Source: Augochlora pura (Eukaryota; Arthropoda; Insecta; Hymenoptera; Halictidae). Taken from it: 64,000 nucleotides of DNA. Location of the stretch: the NCBI RefSeq assembly GCF_028453695.1, contig NC_135772.1:11346001-11410000 (forward strand), written 5' to 3'. The notes beneath the pieces are model-generated. The model was given only the letters and a program-made list of their open reading frames with translations, did not search any database and was not told where the DNA came from. A program made the position numbers and the translations under genes. Shown here one piece after another: positions 36,761 through 49,800 of the stretch. The number at the start of each line of letters is the position of its first letter. The stretch's first letter is position 1.

Positions 36761-39006
36761 TATATTTAACACAAATAAATATTAAATATACAAAAAAAAA
36801 CATAAGTACAAGGGTTACCTATCTTTGAAGTAGTTCCCGGACATCAAATCTTTTTTTAATCGTGATCCGTTTTTGTGGATCCTTGAACTCTTGTGCACTT
36901 GCGCGCCCCAAGGATAAAGCGTTTCCTCGACTCGTCACCACTTTTGTCGATAGACTTCACCGGCGGGGGGAAAGCGAAACGTTGTGTCCGTGTTTTTACG
37001 AAATTGTTTTGGTCCGCTTGTTGCGCAATCGTGTCGCGAATTTTTCCCCCGGGCATATCGGCTCGTTACATGAAAAGTTCGGAGACTGGAACGTTCGTTT
37101 ATGCTCCGCCGATTCGAAACTGTCGACACAGGTCGGCGATTGCGGGCGAAGCTATGACGCGGACTTTTTCAACGGGGTGTATAACTTGTTTCGGCGTTAA
37201 AATCGGTCGAAAGTTGTTCAACGGCGCATTAGAATCAACAGGAAATTCGATTGAATCTACTTTAGCCGAATTAAAAAGTTCTCAACTAATTGCAATATTT
37301 ATAGCTTTCTTGCGACTTGATGTTGACTCAGGACCCGTTTATTTATACGAGTCTTAACAAAACCTGATAGACTTAATGCCGATATTAAGAAGTTACAAAT
37401 TCAACTATTTGAAAGCGAAATGTTTATTATTAGACGGTAGATTTTGTACGTTTATCAGGAAACCTGTAATTCAACATCTGTAAATTAATATGATGTAAAG
37501 AGTGAAAGCGCTTAACAATCTACTGCTTCCGACTTATTCAAGTGATTAAAGAAAGGAACGGAATTTTTAAATTACATCCGCTTTTGCAACAGATGATACA
37601 TAAAGGTAATGCATAAAGTTTCGCAGTATATTTTATCTTTAAAGCATGTAATTATTTCTTTCACGCGAATTTAGATGTTTCAACTGCTAATGTGTTATAA
37701 ATATTAATATAACACCACGAATAGATAGTAGTCATAGACACATATGAAACCATAATTGTTTGCCAAAAAAATATATCTCTCACGCCTTAGTAATTACTTC
37801 ATATGCAATTAAAGTTCATTTACAAATATAGAGGGAACAGTTTTGACAAAGAAGGATGTTTTATTCCACCAAAAATGAAGGCAAATTTGTATTTCCTCAA
37901 CACCACGTATTTTGGCGGAACTTATTATCTGCAGTCCGTGAATATTGTCAAATTCACGCAAGCGACAAATCATGGTCAACCGTTATTCTTGTTGGTATCG
38001 CGAAAAAGTCCGAAGCTCGCGTGCTAAAACCGGCAGCATTCGACCTTGGTCACGCTAAACGTTTCCACGGGAACAATCCATTGTCCGCGAAGGTGGGAGT
38101 GTACGTTTCCATTATTCTCGAAAGAATTTCGTAGAAATGGCGATGAGATCAGACAGCCGAAGGTGCAACAGTTCCGTGATGCAACCACGTGTGTCGGCCG
38201 GGATAGCTGGATCGTGTCCTTGGCAGAGACCCGCGAATCGCCCGAGGACACGAACCTTGGAAGCGCTCGATTGCGATCAGAGAGTCGACTGCCGGCCAGC
38301 TGTCATTATTGTCTCAGCCGTTTCGCTGACGAGATTATTGATTAGTCACCAGCCCGGGTCACTTCTTCATTCTTCTCGCGACCGAGCAACGTGACGGACT
38401 GGCCTTTTTTTTCCGGTTTTCCAGTCGTTCCCCTCCTGCCGTACGCGCTCGCATTCGCGAATACAAGATGCAATCATTCCCTCGTTTTTGTTGCGAGCGG
38501 TGGCGATACTTTGTATTGCCGTCCGTTCCATGCCAATGCGTCGACGTAAATCTTTCGATTGTTCCTCGATGGCGAGCGACGAACAATGCGCGGTATGGCT
38601 GAATGTCGTCTCCGATGGTAAAATTGCCGGTCAAATGCTATAGTAATCATTGTAAACGTAACGAATATCTTTCTGGAGAGACCGATGATATAATAGTAAA
38701 TGGACAGCAGTCTTTACGCAGGTATAATAAAAATGGGAAGATTGAATGCAATATAGCAAGAATATTTAATAATTAATAGTTTGAAAATATTTTTGTATTT
38801 CTGTTAAATTATTCAAGTTATTAAGAAAAAAATAAATGTCTATTTATGTAGTTCCTGCGTCTTGTAAATAATGAAGACAATTTTTGGTTTCAATCTTTGG
38901 TTTTGATAAATACAATATTGTTACTCGGTCTGATAATTAACTAAAATGTCACGACATTTAACTCTTTATTGATTCTTAGGAAAATCTTAGAAATAAAGGA
39001 AAACTT
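36761..39006. other. No gene recognised; two GC-rich patches
   Basis: Patches at about 36,860-37,180 and 38,030-38,620 are CpG-rich and produce overlapping frames on both strands (up to 154 codons at 36,893-37,357). No domain is visible in any of them. Confidence 0.35.
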
Positions 39007-39182
39007 TTTACCTCTTAGCTGCGTACGTATATGTATACACGTCATAAGGAAATGGCGGAAATAATTTTCGCATACTTTAGGTTAATTCTAGAACAATTAT
39101 CAAAAAAACTACACTCAGTGTGATCGATAAAACGCATAACAAAATTTGTCTTCAAAATCTATCGACGCAGCTAAGTTGTTAA
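39007..39182. mobile_element. TTAA-type candidate MITE, family C (176 bp)
   Basis: CTTAGCTGCGT at 39,014-39,024 pairs perfectly with ACGCAGCTAAG at 39,165-39,175. Outside it, TTTACCT on the left and the inverse of TTAACAA on the right give a TTAA/TTTA target pair with one change. The core is AT-rich and non-coding. Confidence 0.6.
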
Positions 39183-39516
39183 ATACGGTTTTATATTTTT
39201 GGTGTTATATTTTTCAATTTATTACTATTATTAAAAAAGAAAGGACATTTCCGTTGAATTAATTTCTCTTACGATTAGCTTAAATAATTGTTATTTTTCA
39301 TAAAGATACTCAGTCTTCTATATTGCAATATTTTAGTAATAAGTACAGTATAGGCTACTTTCGACAAAAATTTATTAAAGTATCTGATATAAATGAATCT
39401 TTTCTTTTCTATTTTCTTTCTCTTTGTTTAATAATAGTGTTATGCAGCACAAATCTATTTGAGATAAATATGAACACATTTTGAAACAGACCATTTTTGT
39501 ACGTTTGTCACCTGGA

Positions 39517-39684
39517 CGTGAACGTGTAAATGTAAAACGTGAACGTGTAAATGTAAAACGTGAAGGTATAAATGTAAAACGTGAAGGTAAAAATGTAAAA
39601 CGTGAAGGTATAAATGTAAAACGTGAAGGTATAAATGTAAAACGTGAAGGTATAAATGTAAAACGTGAAGGAATAAATATTACA
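39517..39684 (+). repeat. 21-bp minisatellite, about eight units
   Basis: Eight successive 21-bp units of the form CGTGAAGGTATAAATGTAAA plus one base start at 39,517, 39,538, 39,559 and so on. The first two units carry AACGTG instead of AAGGTA, and the last is diverged. Because 21 is a multiple of three and no stop falls in two of the frames, both strands stay open across it. The plus-strand frame repeats a seven-residue unit like VKREGIN and the minus-strand one FIPSRFT. This is repeat architecture, not evidence of a protein. Confidence 0.93.
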
Positions 39685-40095
39685 CCACTTTTGTCTAAAG
39701 CGAATCGTTCGGACTGTTTCCTGTCTGAACGGATTCTATAAATTGAACCTAATACGGCGACGAGGCGTACGATAAACAATAACACGTCACGGAACAGGCT
39801 CATTGAAGAGATCACGGTGTTCGAATGTAGAAATCATATTAACCTATGATCGGTATTCACCGCGCGGCCTGTTTATTTGACCGAGGTCATTGAAATGCAT
39901 CCGAGTACTTCCGAGAAGACACTCCCGCGATTGAATCTATTCAAGAGTTTGCCATGCGCTTGGCTCGGCACCTGAAGACGACTTCACACTGGAAACAATA
40001 TCATATTGGCCATCTTCAGTTAAAATAAATTTCACAAGTTAATACTTCTCCATAAATACTTCTCTCGCCTAAATCGTAGGAGAAGTATTTTTGTT

Positions 40096-40295
40096 TTAAC
40101 CCTTTGCACTCGAGTGGTGACTCTGAGGCATCACTAGAATTGTTCTATCATATTTTAAAATTAACTTTATACTAACAATGTTTAGATTTAGAAAATTGTT
40201 AAAAGTGAATCTGTTGGAACGATTCACGAGAATCAATCTCCTATACATAAAATGCACTTTGTTACATAAAATGGAAATACTACAAGACAGAATCA
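40096..40295 (+). mobile_element. TTAA-flanked MITE family A, copy 4 (right end truncated)
   Basis: The left end is intact (TTAA, then CCCTTTGCACTCGAGTGG and the subterminal CTCTGAGGCA). The interior follows copies 2 and 6 through ATGGAAATACTACAAG. The right terminus with CTTCGAGTGCAAAGGG is missing, the sequence diverging after about 40,295. Confidence 0.85.
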
Positions 40296-40775
40296 ATAGA
40301 GAGTTAAAAATCGTGAAATCTTAACTATTTACCAGACTGAGTAACAATATTGTATTTATCTACTTGAAGATTAATCTGCTTTTAAAATTTTATAGTATAT
40401 ATCTTCATGGAAACCAAAAATTGCCTTAATTATTTACAAGATGCAGGAACTACATAGACATTTATTTCTTTCCTTAATAACTCTGATGATTCGATAGAAT
40501 TGCAATAATATTTTCAACCTGTTTCCTTTCGATTTTTCTGATTGAGAAACAAATTATTCATTATGCATTCGGCGCTAGTTTTCATTCAATGTCGATACTT
40601 TACAAGCATCCGAGTCAGACTTATTAACATGCGTTTCTTAAAAATATTTACACAAGTGTCTCGAGGAATATTCCGCAATTTGTTCTTTGCGTAGGTCGAC
40701 ATTTTTGTATACACTCTAAATAATTGATGTAGTTTTAAAATCAATAAACGTAAAAACGCCACCTTCAGATGTAAA

Positions 40776-40999
40776 TTAACCCCTTGACGTACCATTTCCT
40801 TCACAGTCGCCGCAATTAGGAATTTTCCTATTGGCACAATTTCTTAGAAGGGACAGAACATTAATGTTTATACCGTGCCTGAATTTACTTGAATTCTTAA
40901 ATATTAATAACAAGGGATTAGAATTTTATTCCAATTTTAAAGAACGGAATAACATCCATATTTAATTATTTGTATTGTCAAAGTACAGCAAGGTGTTAA
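40776..40999. mobile_element. TTAA-flanked MITE family B, copy 1 (224 bp)
   Basis: The left end is TTAACCCCTTGACGTACC. The right end reads, inverted, TTAACACCTTGCTGTAC, so the TIRs pair imperfectly over about 17 positions. TTAA is at both edges. The same left terminus and the inward CTTAGRAG block occur inverted at the element ending at 63,524. Confidence 0.68.
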
Positions 41000-41196
41000 C
41001 AACGAATTAAAAATCGTTCACAAAAGTAAATTATTCTGAAATTCGAATGGAGATTTAAAACTGCATATACTTCTTGATTATTAAGGAAAAATGACAAGAG
41101 GGGATTCGGCATTGTAGTTAAAAATTAAATCAAATTAAAAACATTGATATAGAATAATTTGTAATGGTGCAATTTGTAATTTCATTTATAATTTCA

Positions 41197-41860
41197 TTAC
41201 GTCGTCAAAGGGTCGAAAATAAGCATATCAGGGATCAAAGGGAGTTTCTCTGGACAGCCATATAAAAATCCCGACCCGTCACCAAATATACTCTCGGCGA
41301 CGCGCGTTTCGAAAAGCGAGAGCCTGTCGCATCTCGCGTACGATTTACGCTCGCGGCTGTTTCGAAGCGGGAACGAACCCCGCGGCACACACACACCGCG
41401 CTGAAATTTATCGAGCCGGCGAGTACCGTTCGACCGGGGTCCCTCCTGTGTATTCAGTTTCCTCGGATCCGTGACGAAAGCCGCGCTCCGATTTACGTTT
41501 CCGCTCGCTCGTAAAACGACTTCCGGCGACACCTGCGCTCTCCGAGGTCCGAACTTACGAACCGTGGCGGTGGCCGAAGTTACGCGTGAATCGCCGCCTC
41601 CCCGCAACACTCCGGAAGAATTTCTGCCATTCCGGTCCATTTGGTAGCGGGCTAACCCCGTCGCGACGCGGAACTTTCCATCGAGGCGAGGGTCGTTTAT
41701 ACGCCGCGAAAAACTTGCCATTTCATAGTCGAACGAACGGGCATCGTCGCGCGACTATCGGAACCTTGCAATTTTATCGCGGTGACAGAAACTGTCTCGC
41801 GACTGTGTGATTCACGACGGCGAACGCGCGCGGAAAGTTTGCACGCCGAGTAACTGGCAA
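41197..41860 (-). other. Largest GC/CpG island, with a 174-codon minus-strand ORF
   Basis: About 41,210-41,860 is strongly CpG-rich against AT-rich flanks. The minus strand from 41,721 to 41,197 is open for 174 codons from an ATG, the longest frame in the window. The peptide is rich in Arg, Ser and Gly with no domain, signal peptide or motif I can name. Random frames are long in such composition. It could instead be a CpG-rich first exon or promoter, or a genuine but unrecognised exon. I give a protein low odds. Confidence 0.3.
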
Positions 41861-43916
41861 TTTATCTACGATTAGCATTCATGGAATATTATGATTCACC
41901 ACTTCTTGCTGAAGTTTTATTGCGGCAAGGGTGGTGGAACCGCTTTAGGCGCGGAAACCAATTGCTGGGCCTCTGGTTTGTTCCCGGGCACGATTAGCAT
42001 TATATTTGTCGAATAACGTATGTTCAAGTCTTTTTATTCCTTTATTTCGTTTATTTCTTTATTTAATACGTCTTGCTCGACTAATACGATGTTAATTATG
42101 AGGGAAAATTTTTAGAAATGGCACAGCAACTGTTCGCTACCTTATAATTATTCTGTAATTGTTTTTTACAGTTTTGAGTTTCAGTTATGCAATTCGATTT
42201 TAATTTGATTATATAAAATAAAAATATTATATTTCCTCTGCGTATTAACAGCGTAGATTTTATATTTAATTCCTTGTCTAATAATGTCGTGTCAAATCGT
42301 TATGAAGATTTGGAGTTACTAAATATGGATATTATTCGAGCACCTTAAACATTGAATGAAAAATTGATAAACAAGAAACGCAAATTATCTCTCTCAGAGA
42401 CTTTATTAAAATTTATTAGTGGCAAACAAGTATTGATCAACGTAGGGGTTAAGTGTAAAATGCGTTTGATATGATCACGTGTTTGTAAAATTTTGTATTG
42501 CTGAAAAATAACAGTTGTAGAACATATATAAGCAATAATCGATGTAGATAATTGTTTTACAATAGTTACAAAATTTGTTCAGTTTTCCATAACTGTTTCA
42601 AGAACGTTACCAATGATTTTCAACACCTGGATTTAAGTAAGGTATTGGGAACGTTGGAAATGTTGAAGCACGGGTTGTTTTTCTAATAAATTTGACGAGA
42701 TAGACGTTGTGGAACAATAAAGTTGACAGGGTCATCGGTTGGCGATTAACCCTCGCCGCATGGAGCCACTGTGACCGAGGCGTGAAACATTAGTGCGATA
42801 TTTTATCAATCCTTAATTAATATCCATTCTTGCGGAGACGATTCAAGGCGTCCTCAATACTTGAAACTTTCTTTGAGACATTACTCGAGTTAAATATTGT
42901 TCATTTTGGAGCAAAGTATTTTCCATTCTATTCCTGAGAAAACGACACGATCTGATTTATCTGAATATTCTTATTTCGTCACAATTTTTTTAAGTAAAAC
43001 TCTAGAGAACTTAAATTCTATTTCTGAACGTAGATAATTTAGTCAAACTATGAAAAATAAGTGAGTTAAACTTTTTGTAGTGTATCATTATGACACGGCT
43101 ACAACAGGTGTACATACCGTATGAATAAAGGCTTACACGCTAAACGAGTTCACGCAAAATAAATGAACAGGAACAGCTAAAAAATATGTTTCCACAGAAT
43201 ACAGGTATACATCCGAATACATAATTTTCTGCGACAAATTCATGAAAATCGATTAACCATTTTAACTGTGACAAGAACATTCTCCCAGAGGAGTACCAAA
43301 GTAAACGAACGAGTTAGTACGAGTGTCTCGAGGTACTTACATAATACGTTATCGGTTGAATTACGAAGCTGTGCCTCGGAATAAAACAAGCTACCAAGTT
43401 CGGAGCAGGTGAAACTCCACCTTTGCTAGACCTGCCCCGAAACGAGGCAAATACTTGAAAAATGATTATGGGAACAACCGCTCTCCACCGTTGCTAACGA
43501 CGGGCAACTGCCGAAAATCGACGAAAATATTTCAGCTAGGAGCCAGATGAGCTGTCCAGTGATCGTGGGGAACGTAAACAGGAAGGAAATTAGAACGAAA
43601 CGTATACACATACATACACGGTCCATCCCCACAAACAATGAACGGTCTGTTCGACCGCGCCTCGCCCCTTTTCCCTTCCCCCTGATTCCCAGGGTTCTCT
43701 ACGATCTTTACGACGAGGCTCTGGACCTAAGCGGGCGTGCCTACTTCGTGTATTATCGCCAGATTTAGAATCGGGCAGTGTCCCGTCGTTTCACTCGTCT
43801 CCTTGGCTACTCTTTTTCCTCCGTCGCATTTCAATCGTTTCGTCTTCGACGCTCTCTCCTCCGCTCAAAATTCCTCACGAAAGCCTATACATTTTTCTTG
43901 ACTATTTGGACCGTTT
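41861..43916. other. No gene seen
   Basis: AT-rich for most of its length, with a GC patch from about 43,610 to 43,860. At 42,746 TTAACCCTCGCCGCATGG looks like another TTAA-linked transposon end, but no partner was found. Confidence 0.4.
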
Positions 43917-44450
43917 ATTTTGAAAGTGTTGTAAGTCCATTTCGGAAAAAAATGAGATATTACACGTAATTCATGCTTAATTTAATGTAAATTTTTTATG
44001 TATAACTAGTCCGTGCTTAATTTCTTAAAAAATTCCCACGTTTTGTACAATTTAAAATTGGTCGGTAAATGAAATTGCATAATCAGTGATTATGAAAGTG
44101 GTGTAAGTCCAATTGACAGAGGTAGGTGGCTTAGCAGATGGTTGCCTAAAGAATTTAAAACTATAAATTGATTATCTACACGTCCTGGAAGACCGCTAAA
44201 ATTTGAAAAAATCGCCCTGGCGCCTTTGTACCAAGGTGCCAGGACTATTACTTATGAAAAATATAAAGACATGCATATTTCGAAACACTGCCACATGCAA
44301 AGCATAAGTAAATATTATCAATATCTTGTAATTTTAGCAATGTAATTAGCGTCTAAAATTAAAAATACTATTTCTATTTTATGTCATTAAAAATTGAAAT
44401 TAAACGATTTTTACAATTGTCTAATTTTGAAAGTGGTGTAAGTCCATTTG
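43917..44450 (+). repeat. Three spaced copies of a 22-base motif (TGAAAGTGGTGTAAGTCC)
   Basis: The motif lies at 43,921-43,942, 44,093-44,114 and 44,428-44,449, all in the same orientation, with gaps of 172 and 335 bp (about one and two periods). The sequence between copies is not obviously repeated. A near-perfect 11-bp hairpin (CCTGGCGCCTT against AAGGTGCCAGG) lies at 44,216-44,243 in the middle. The function and family are unknown. It could be the relic of a tandem array or a set of binding sites in a decayed transposon. Confidence 0.6.
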
Positions 44451-46289
44451 CAGCCCGCAAGTATACATCAGTTTAGTAAAATACGCCTGAAACAAATATA
44501 GAGATAATATTATATACAACAGTATAATTGCTAAATCAATTCCAGCCTCCTTCGTCTTGGTCGACGTCGATCTTTCAACAGGAGGAACCGCTTCGCGAAT
44601 CAAATGTATATTTGAAGCGTCGCATTGGTCGTGTCTGGCGCAGCACTGCCACGGTTTCTTTGAGCGACACCAAATTAAATTCTCTATCCGGTGCCGAAGC
44701 GTCGCTTATTTCGAGGACAGTAGGATTTAATATCGAGCGCGCACCGACGCTGCTAGATACCGTTGCCTGCTAAAATACTCGAAGCTGTCGTATCGCCGAT
44801 GAATTTTAATATCGGTTTTGCCTCGAGGTCGGAAGACCTAGTTATGCAATAGGAAAAAGAAGACACGGCTGAATTTTAATACGGCAGTGATACTTTTCCA
44901 TTCGTTCAATTTTGTTTGTCATTTTCTTCGCTCGTCGCAAGTTCGTCGATTCGAATTTCGTTCCGGAAACGAACGGAGATGTACACGAGCCGGGTCTATA
45001 GAAAACTATTTAAATAATTAATATCGCGAATAAAGGAGATTCATTCAATGGAGAATTCTACGGTTTATATACGAGCACAAATGCAACAGTATTGCTGAAA
45101 TATTCTCGAGTTATGTTGCACAATAGCAGGTATAATTCACGAATAACAATCGTTTAATTCACTTACCGGACTGCAAAATGTCCGATTTCACAGTTCTTTC
45201 TTTTAAAGCTTCTGAAATTAAATTCTCTTTTAATTATAATTCAAGCGTACATAAAAATATCGAGAAATCTATATAAATACAATCTCCTTCTTGTTATAAA
45301 TTAAATCAGCACATATCAATTACTTTTAGACCTCGATAGGTTAGTACCATAAAAACTAGATTATTGCGGGTACAATTTTACATTTCGGGTCTTATTCTCC
45401 TCCAACTTTTCTCTTCATCGGCTGACCCGCAAGAAGGCCAATTCCAAATGGTTGCCACGGAATCATCAAAAGCATTCTCCATACAACAGTTAAATGTCTG
45501 TTGTCTTTCTGTTTACGAGCGACTGCACGCAATTCCGCGATACAACCGCAAATGGAGTCTAAGAAGGAAGTGTATACGGACGGAGAAGCTTCTTTACGTT
45601 CAGAGCAATAACCGTGGTAGCTTCGTGGAAGTGAAACTCCGGGCAGTTCCGCGAAAATTTCGCCTATTCCGCGAGCGTTCGAAAGTCTCGTGAAAATGTA
45701 TCGTGTACTTAGACTCTGGGTACAGAGTGGTAGAGGATCGGGGATAGTCTTCCAGAGGATGCGGCCTTTTTTCTGCTCCGGAACATGCGATCCACGACAA
45801 TGAAGACTCGACAGCGCTTCTCTGTGACAGACTGCGCGAGTAATCACGAGACAATTAGCTAGATCAGAAATATTTCAGTGGCTTCTAAATAAGGTCTTCT
45901 ATCTGATTACAGGAACTGCTACTATTTTAATATCAGTAATTGATTTTTTTATTTATAATTAACCACCGAATGTCATCGGAAGGGATAAAGAGTATTAAAA
46001 AATTATTTCTTCTTGTGTATTTCTTTTGATTAAATTGCAGTCCATTATAATGATATAATAATAATAAAATATAGTTACGACAATGGAAGTAATAAATTTA
46101 ATAATAAATCATGAACGTAATTAAACGTACCATTACAATTAAAAACAAACTGATTATTATATTACCGTTCATCTGAAAGACATCATTGGGGCGATGCTTT
46201 AAATTTTTGGTTTTAAACATCAGAATACGTTCATAGTCGGGTAGCGGACTGTTTCACGAGGTGACTGGATTACTCGATTAATTTTCGTT
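44451..46289. other. No gene recognised
   Basis: GC-rich patches at 44,560-44,770 and 45,390-45,840 hold frames on both strands (a minus-strand one of 151 codons at 45,392-45,847). One plus-strand frame with a hydrophobic start begins at TTG rather than ATG. No recognised domain. Confidence 0.35.
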
Positions 46290-46870
46290 TAGCGGAATAT
46301 GCGATGGGTAACCTGGGAATCTTATTAGCGACAGTTCTAGTGGACAGTCCGCTAAGTGGACAATTCTGTGCTCCTGACTCCTGACTGCGCTGCACGTCGA
46401 TGCACACGACTTCGTACGTGTTCGTGAAAGCTCGTGAACGCGAGTCAAGTACCGAGCAGCAATCTCGGCTGGCATTGCTCGCGGGAATATCGAGGTGAGC
46501 GGAGCAGACTGCTTGGAGCCAGCGCAGTCATACGAATCCCTCTTTCTCTGTCTCTCTCCGCCTCTTCGTCTCTCCTCCTCCCCCCCCCCTGCTCTCCCCG
46601 GTTCACCGCTTCGTTCACCGCACGAGTCTTCGTTCCTCTCCTCCTGTCCCTCCTTTCCTTACCGGTTTTCCTTGTGTGCTCCACCTACTTTGTCATTGTG
46701 CGTCTATTTCTTCCTCCTTTTCGGGTCTGTCTTCGGATCCCGGAGGTCGGGCTTAGAGCAGCCAAACTTGTGCTTTTACGTAATCTTATCGGCCGACGTA
46801 ATAGCTGCAATCGTTAAACTCCACGTGTGGCTACCAAGGGCGTACGATTCCGCGATGCTACGAGCGTAAC
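46290..46870 (+). other. GC-rich island with donor-like site and C-rich tract
   Basis: A 580-bp GC-rich island. GAG|GTGAGCG at 46,492/46,493 resembles a 5' splice site after about 150 bp of CpG-rich sequence. It is followed by a pyrimidine-rich stretch with a 10-C run at about 46,580-46,589. It might be a noncoding first exon and promoter region on the plus strand. Frames here are compositional. Confidence 0.3.
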
Positions 46871-49800
46871 TTCCGTGAGAAAGACTGATTAGGAGACAAT
46901 CATACGAGGGTCGTTCGAAATGCTATGATACTGGATGCGTATCTCGATGATTAATTACCGTGTAATCGAGGAACTGATAATTAAATGTAACATGTATCAT
47001 TGGCTGATTGCTTATTTAAAGTCGACACAATTCAAACGGTTGATTTAGTAGCAAATTTTTATAGGAGCGTAATGGTTAGGAAAATTGACGGAGAAAATAT
47101 AAAGTATGGTACCTGATCAAATATTACACTAACAAAGTAAGAGTAATATGACCAAACTCTGAGAAGCAATTGTTAATTTATGTGCAACATGATTGATAAA
47201 AAAAATACGTATTAATACTAAACATAACATGCCGAACAACAGGATCGGTTTCACATTTATTTCAAAATTAAAGTTGAAAAGAATCTTCCTTAGGCAATTA
47301 TTGAAATTTTTGAATTGAAATATATGTTATAATGAAAACGACAAGATGTATCTAAGTAAATTTAGTAAGCAACACAAGTCAGAGAGACTAAAAGACTAAT
47401 TGCCAAACCTTTTTGGATCATGTTATTTGAAAAAAAGTTCTATATCCCTGTTCTATATCTGCATATATATAGATCTAATTTTCGTCATTGATTCGTAAAT
47501 ATTAACATTAAGTTAAAAAGATATTGGATGCCGCGAGAATAAGAAGAAAACATCTCGAGAGTTGCAATGCATTCGAAGTGCAATGAAACCTTTATTATAC
47601 CTTTTATTAAACCTTTATTATATATAATTCGTTTCATAATTCGCGAATGTTTTTACGCTCAATTTGGGTAATCGATGCACCATGTGGAAAATGTCGATTC
47701 GCCACGGATCGAAATTTTTCTGGCACGGATTTATCGGCGCGTTGAAAAGTCGCAGTCCCGTCGGGCGATTAAGTCCGAGCGGTATGTTTATTCTCGAAAA
47801 GTTTCGACGAGCGTAAATCAGCGCGAACGAGATGGGCGGCGTGGAAGGAAGCGGGACGGCCGCGCCGGAACGGATTCGGCTCGGTTTCGCGCCTGGTAAC
47901 AGAACGAAAGACAGAACACGGAGCTAATTTTGCAGCCGCGTTCATATACGCGCAGGAGAGATACCGGGCCGACCTAAATGCATGTGCATACATCGCCGGT
48001 CGCTTGTGGAACATGTACACAATGCGCGCAACCCGTGCATAACATGAATACGGGAGTGACCGGCCTGCTCGGACGATCTTGATGCCGCGGATCGCATGAC
48101 TGCCAATAAACGATCGGAGGGTACCACCCTCCCATCCGTCACTGTCGTGATTCGCGTATCGATCGATACACATTACGTAAAAAAGTATTTGAAATTTTTC
48201 ATTTTAATACTCCTACTGAAATAATTTCTATACTCAACTGTCATACGATTTATCAAACATTATGTTTACGACCATTATCTGTCTCGAGCGAGTTTTGTAA
48301 TTTTTCCGATAGAAGATGTCGTCAAGCAAAGAATTTCTCTCGATTTTTGCATTTCTTGCGTCGATTTCTAGTGACTCCAGGTTCATGAGACTCGTCATAA
48401 CCGATGATGAAACGTGCATTTATGAATATCTGTTTATGAGTTTTTTTTTATGGAACCCGAAAACTGTGTCGAAGTTGTTGAAAAATCGAGGTCATGCTCG
48501 CTGTTTTCTTTGATTATCATAACGTTGTTAATTTGGAATTCCTCTCAGATGCACGAGTGGTCAACAAAGCCTACTATTTTAGCATAATTATTGAATTTTG
48601 CGCCAACGTATAAATCAATCCTGATCCACGACGTTTTAACAAAAAATTTAACAAATCCTACCAATCAATTACTTTCAAGACACTTTCTTGTTTGACCTAA
48701 CCGAAATTAGTACATCGAAGACGACATTTCTACGTCATTACTATTTCGCAGGCGACGAAAGCAATTGTTATGAATAAATACATTAGCCTGCGTTTCATTT
48801 ACAAATTCCGGGCAACGCTGCGTCCCAACGTTGATTTGTTTGTCATCTTGTTTCCTTGCTTTTTGCCAGATCCCGTGCGCCGACACCGATTTCGCAAACT
48901 CCTCGATTCACCCATTGGTCACTAGCATAATGCGCCATTCAGCCGATCCCATTCTGCGGCGCTTTTCCATCCACGCGTCGAGGTTCGTTCGACGCTAAGC
49001 GCGCATTTCTGATTTTCTTTCGCTTCTCTTCATCGTTATCCTGAAACTCCTCCTTTCGTATTCCGGGGTTCGTTAGCGGAGATTGCACGATCTTCGGTTG
49101 CCAAGTTTTCCCCCGCATTCATCATATCTATCCTAGGAATCGCTGTTTTGGTGCATGTGTCTCTATTCCTAGCCGCTTGTCTATCGAAGGTATGCTGCGT
49201 GATGTACGTGCATTAGAAATGTTATTTTCGGTGTGCACCTATGTGTTGGATTTCGTCTCCAAGGTGGTTTAATTACGTTCCCCATACGTACCACGTTCCA
49301 GAACTTCTTCGATGTTAACATCGTGTTCAGATTCCTAACGCACTCGACGATACTCAGCGCACAAAAAGATATATTTCGACATAGATTTGTTTGGTAAGTA
49401 AACAGATCTAATCTTAGAATTTTCCTCATATGTTAGTTATAAAAGCATTCTTCCACGTGTCTGCCCTACAATATCAACAATTTAATTGACGTGCAATGTG
49501 CGTATTCTTTTTAACGTGGGGAGATGATAGCCTTTTTTAGAATACTTTTCTCTTTTTTGATAAGCGCATCTGTGTGCGTCTTCTGTTTGTCAACAGGTTC
49601 GTATTAAATTAACAACAATACCCTAACCTACACCATTTGACCGCCATTGATTTCGCTGGAATATTAAGTATTGTGAAATCACATAGTGAAATCACCGACC
49701 TTTCATTGACACTCATTTGACGAACATTGACTTTGCGTATGGATGACAGTTATTCAGTACTATTGACAAGTAAACATTATATCAATGTCAGTGAAACGGG

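Noticed and set aside
36893..37357. 154-codon plus-strand ORF
   Set aside because: Lies in a CpG-rich patch with overlapping frames on both strands; no domain, motif or splice context.
39517..39684. CRISPR-like array
   Set aside because: Units are contiguous 21-bp repeats without spacers, in an animal genome.
39375..39815. 146-codon minus-strand frame with FIPSRFT repeats
   Set aside because: Produced by a 21-bp minisatellite that is open on both strands.
42746..42900. Another TTAA MITE starting CCCTCGCCGCATGG
   Set aside because: No inverted partner end found within several hundred bases.
45364..45693. Plus-strand frame with a signal-peptide-like start
   Set aside because: The start codon is TTG, not used for ordinary initiation in animals, and a longer minus-strand frame overlaps it.
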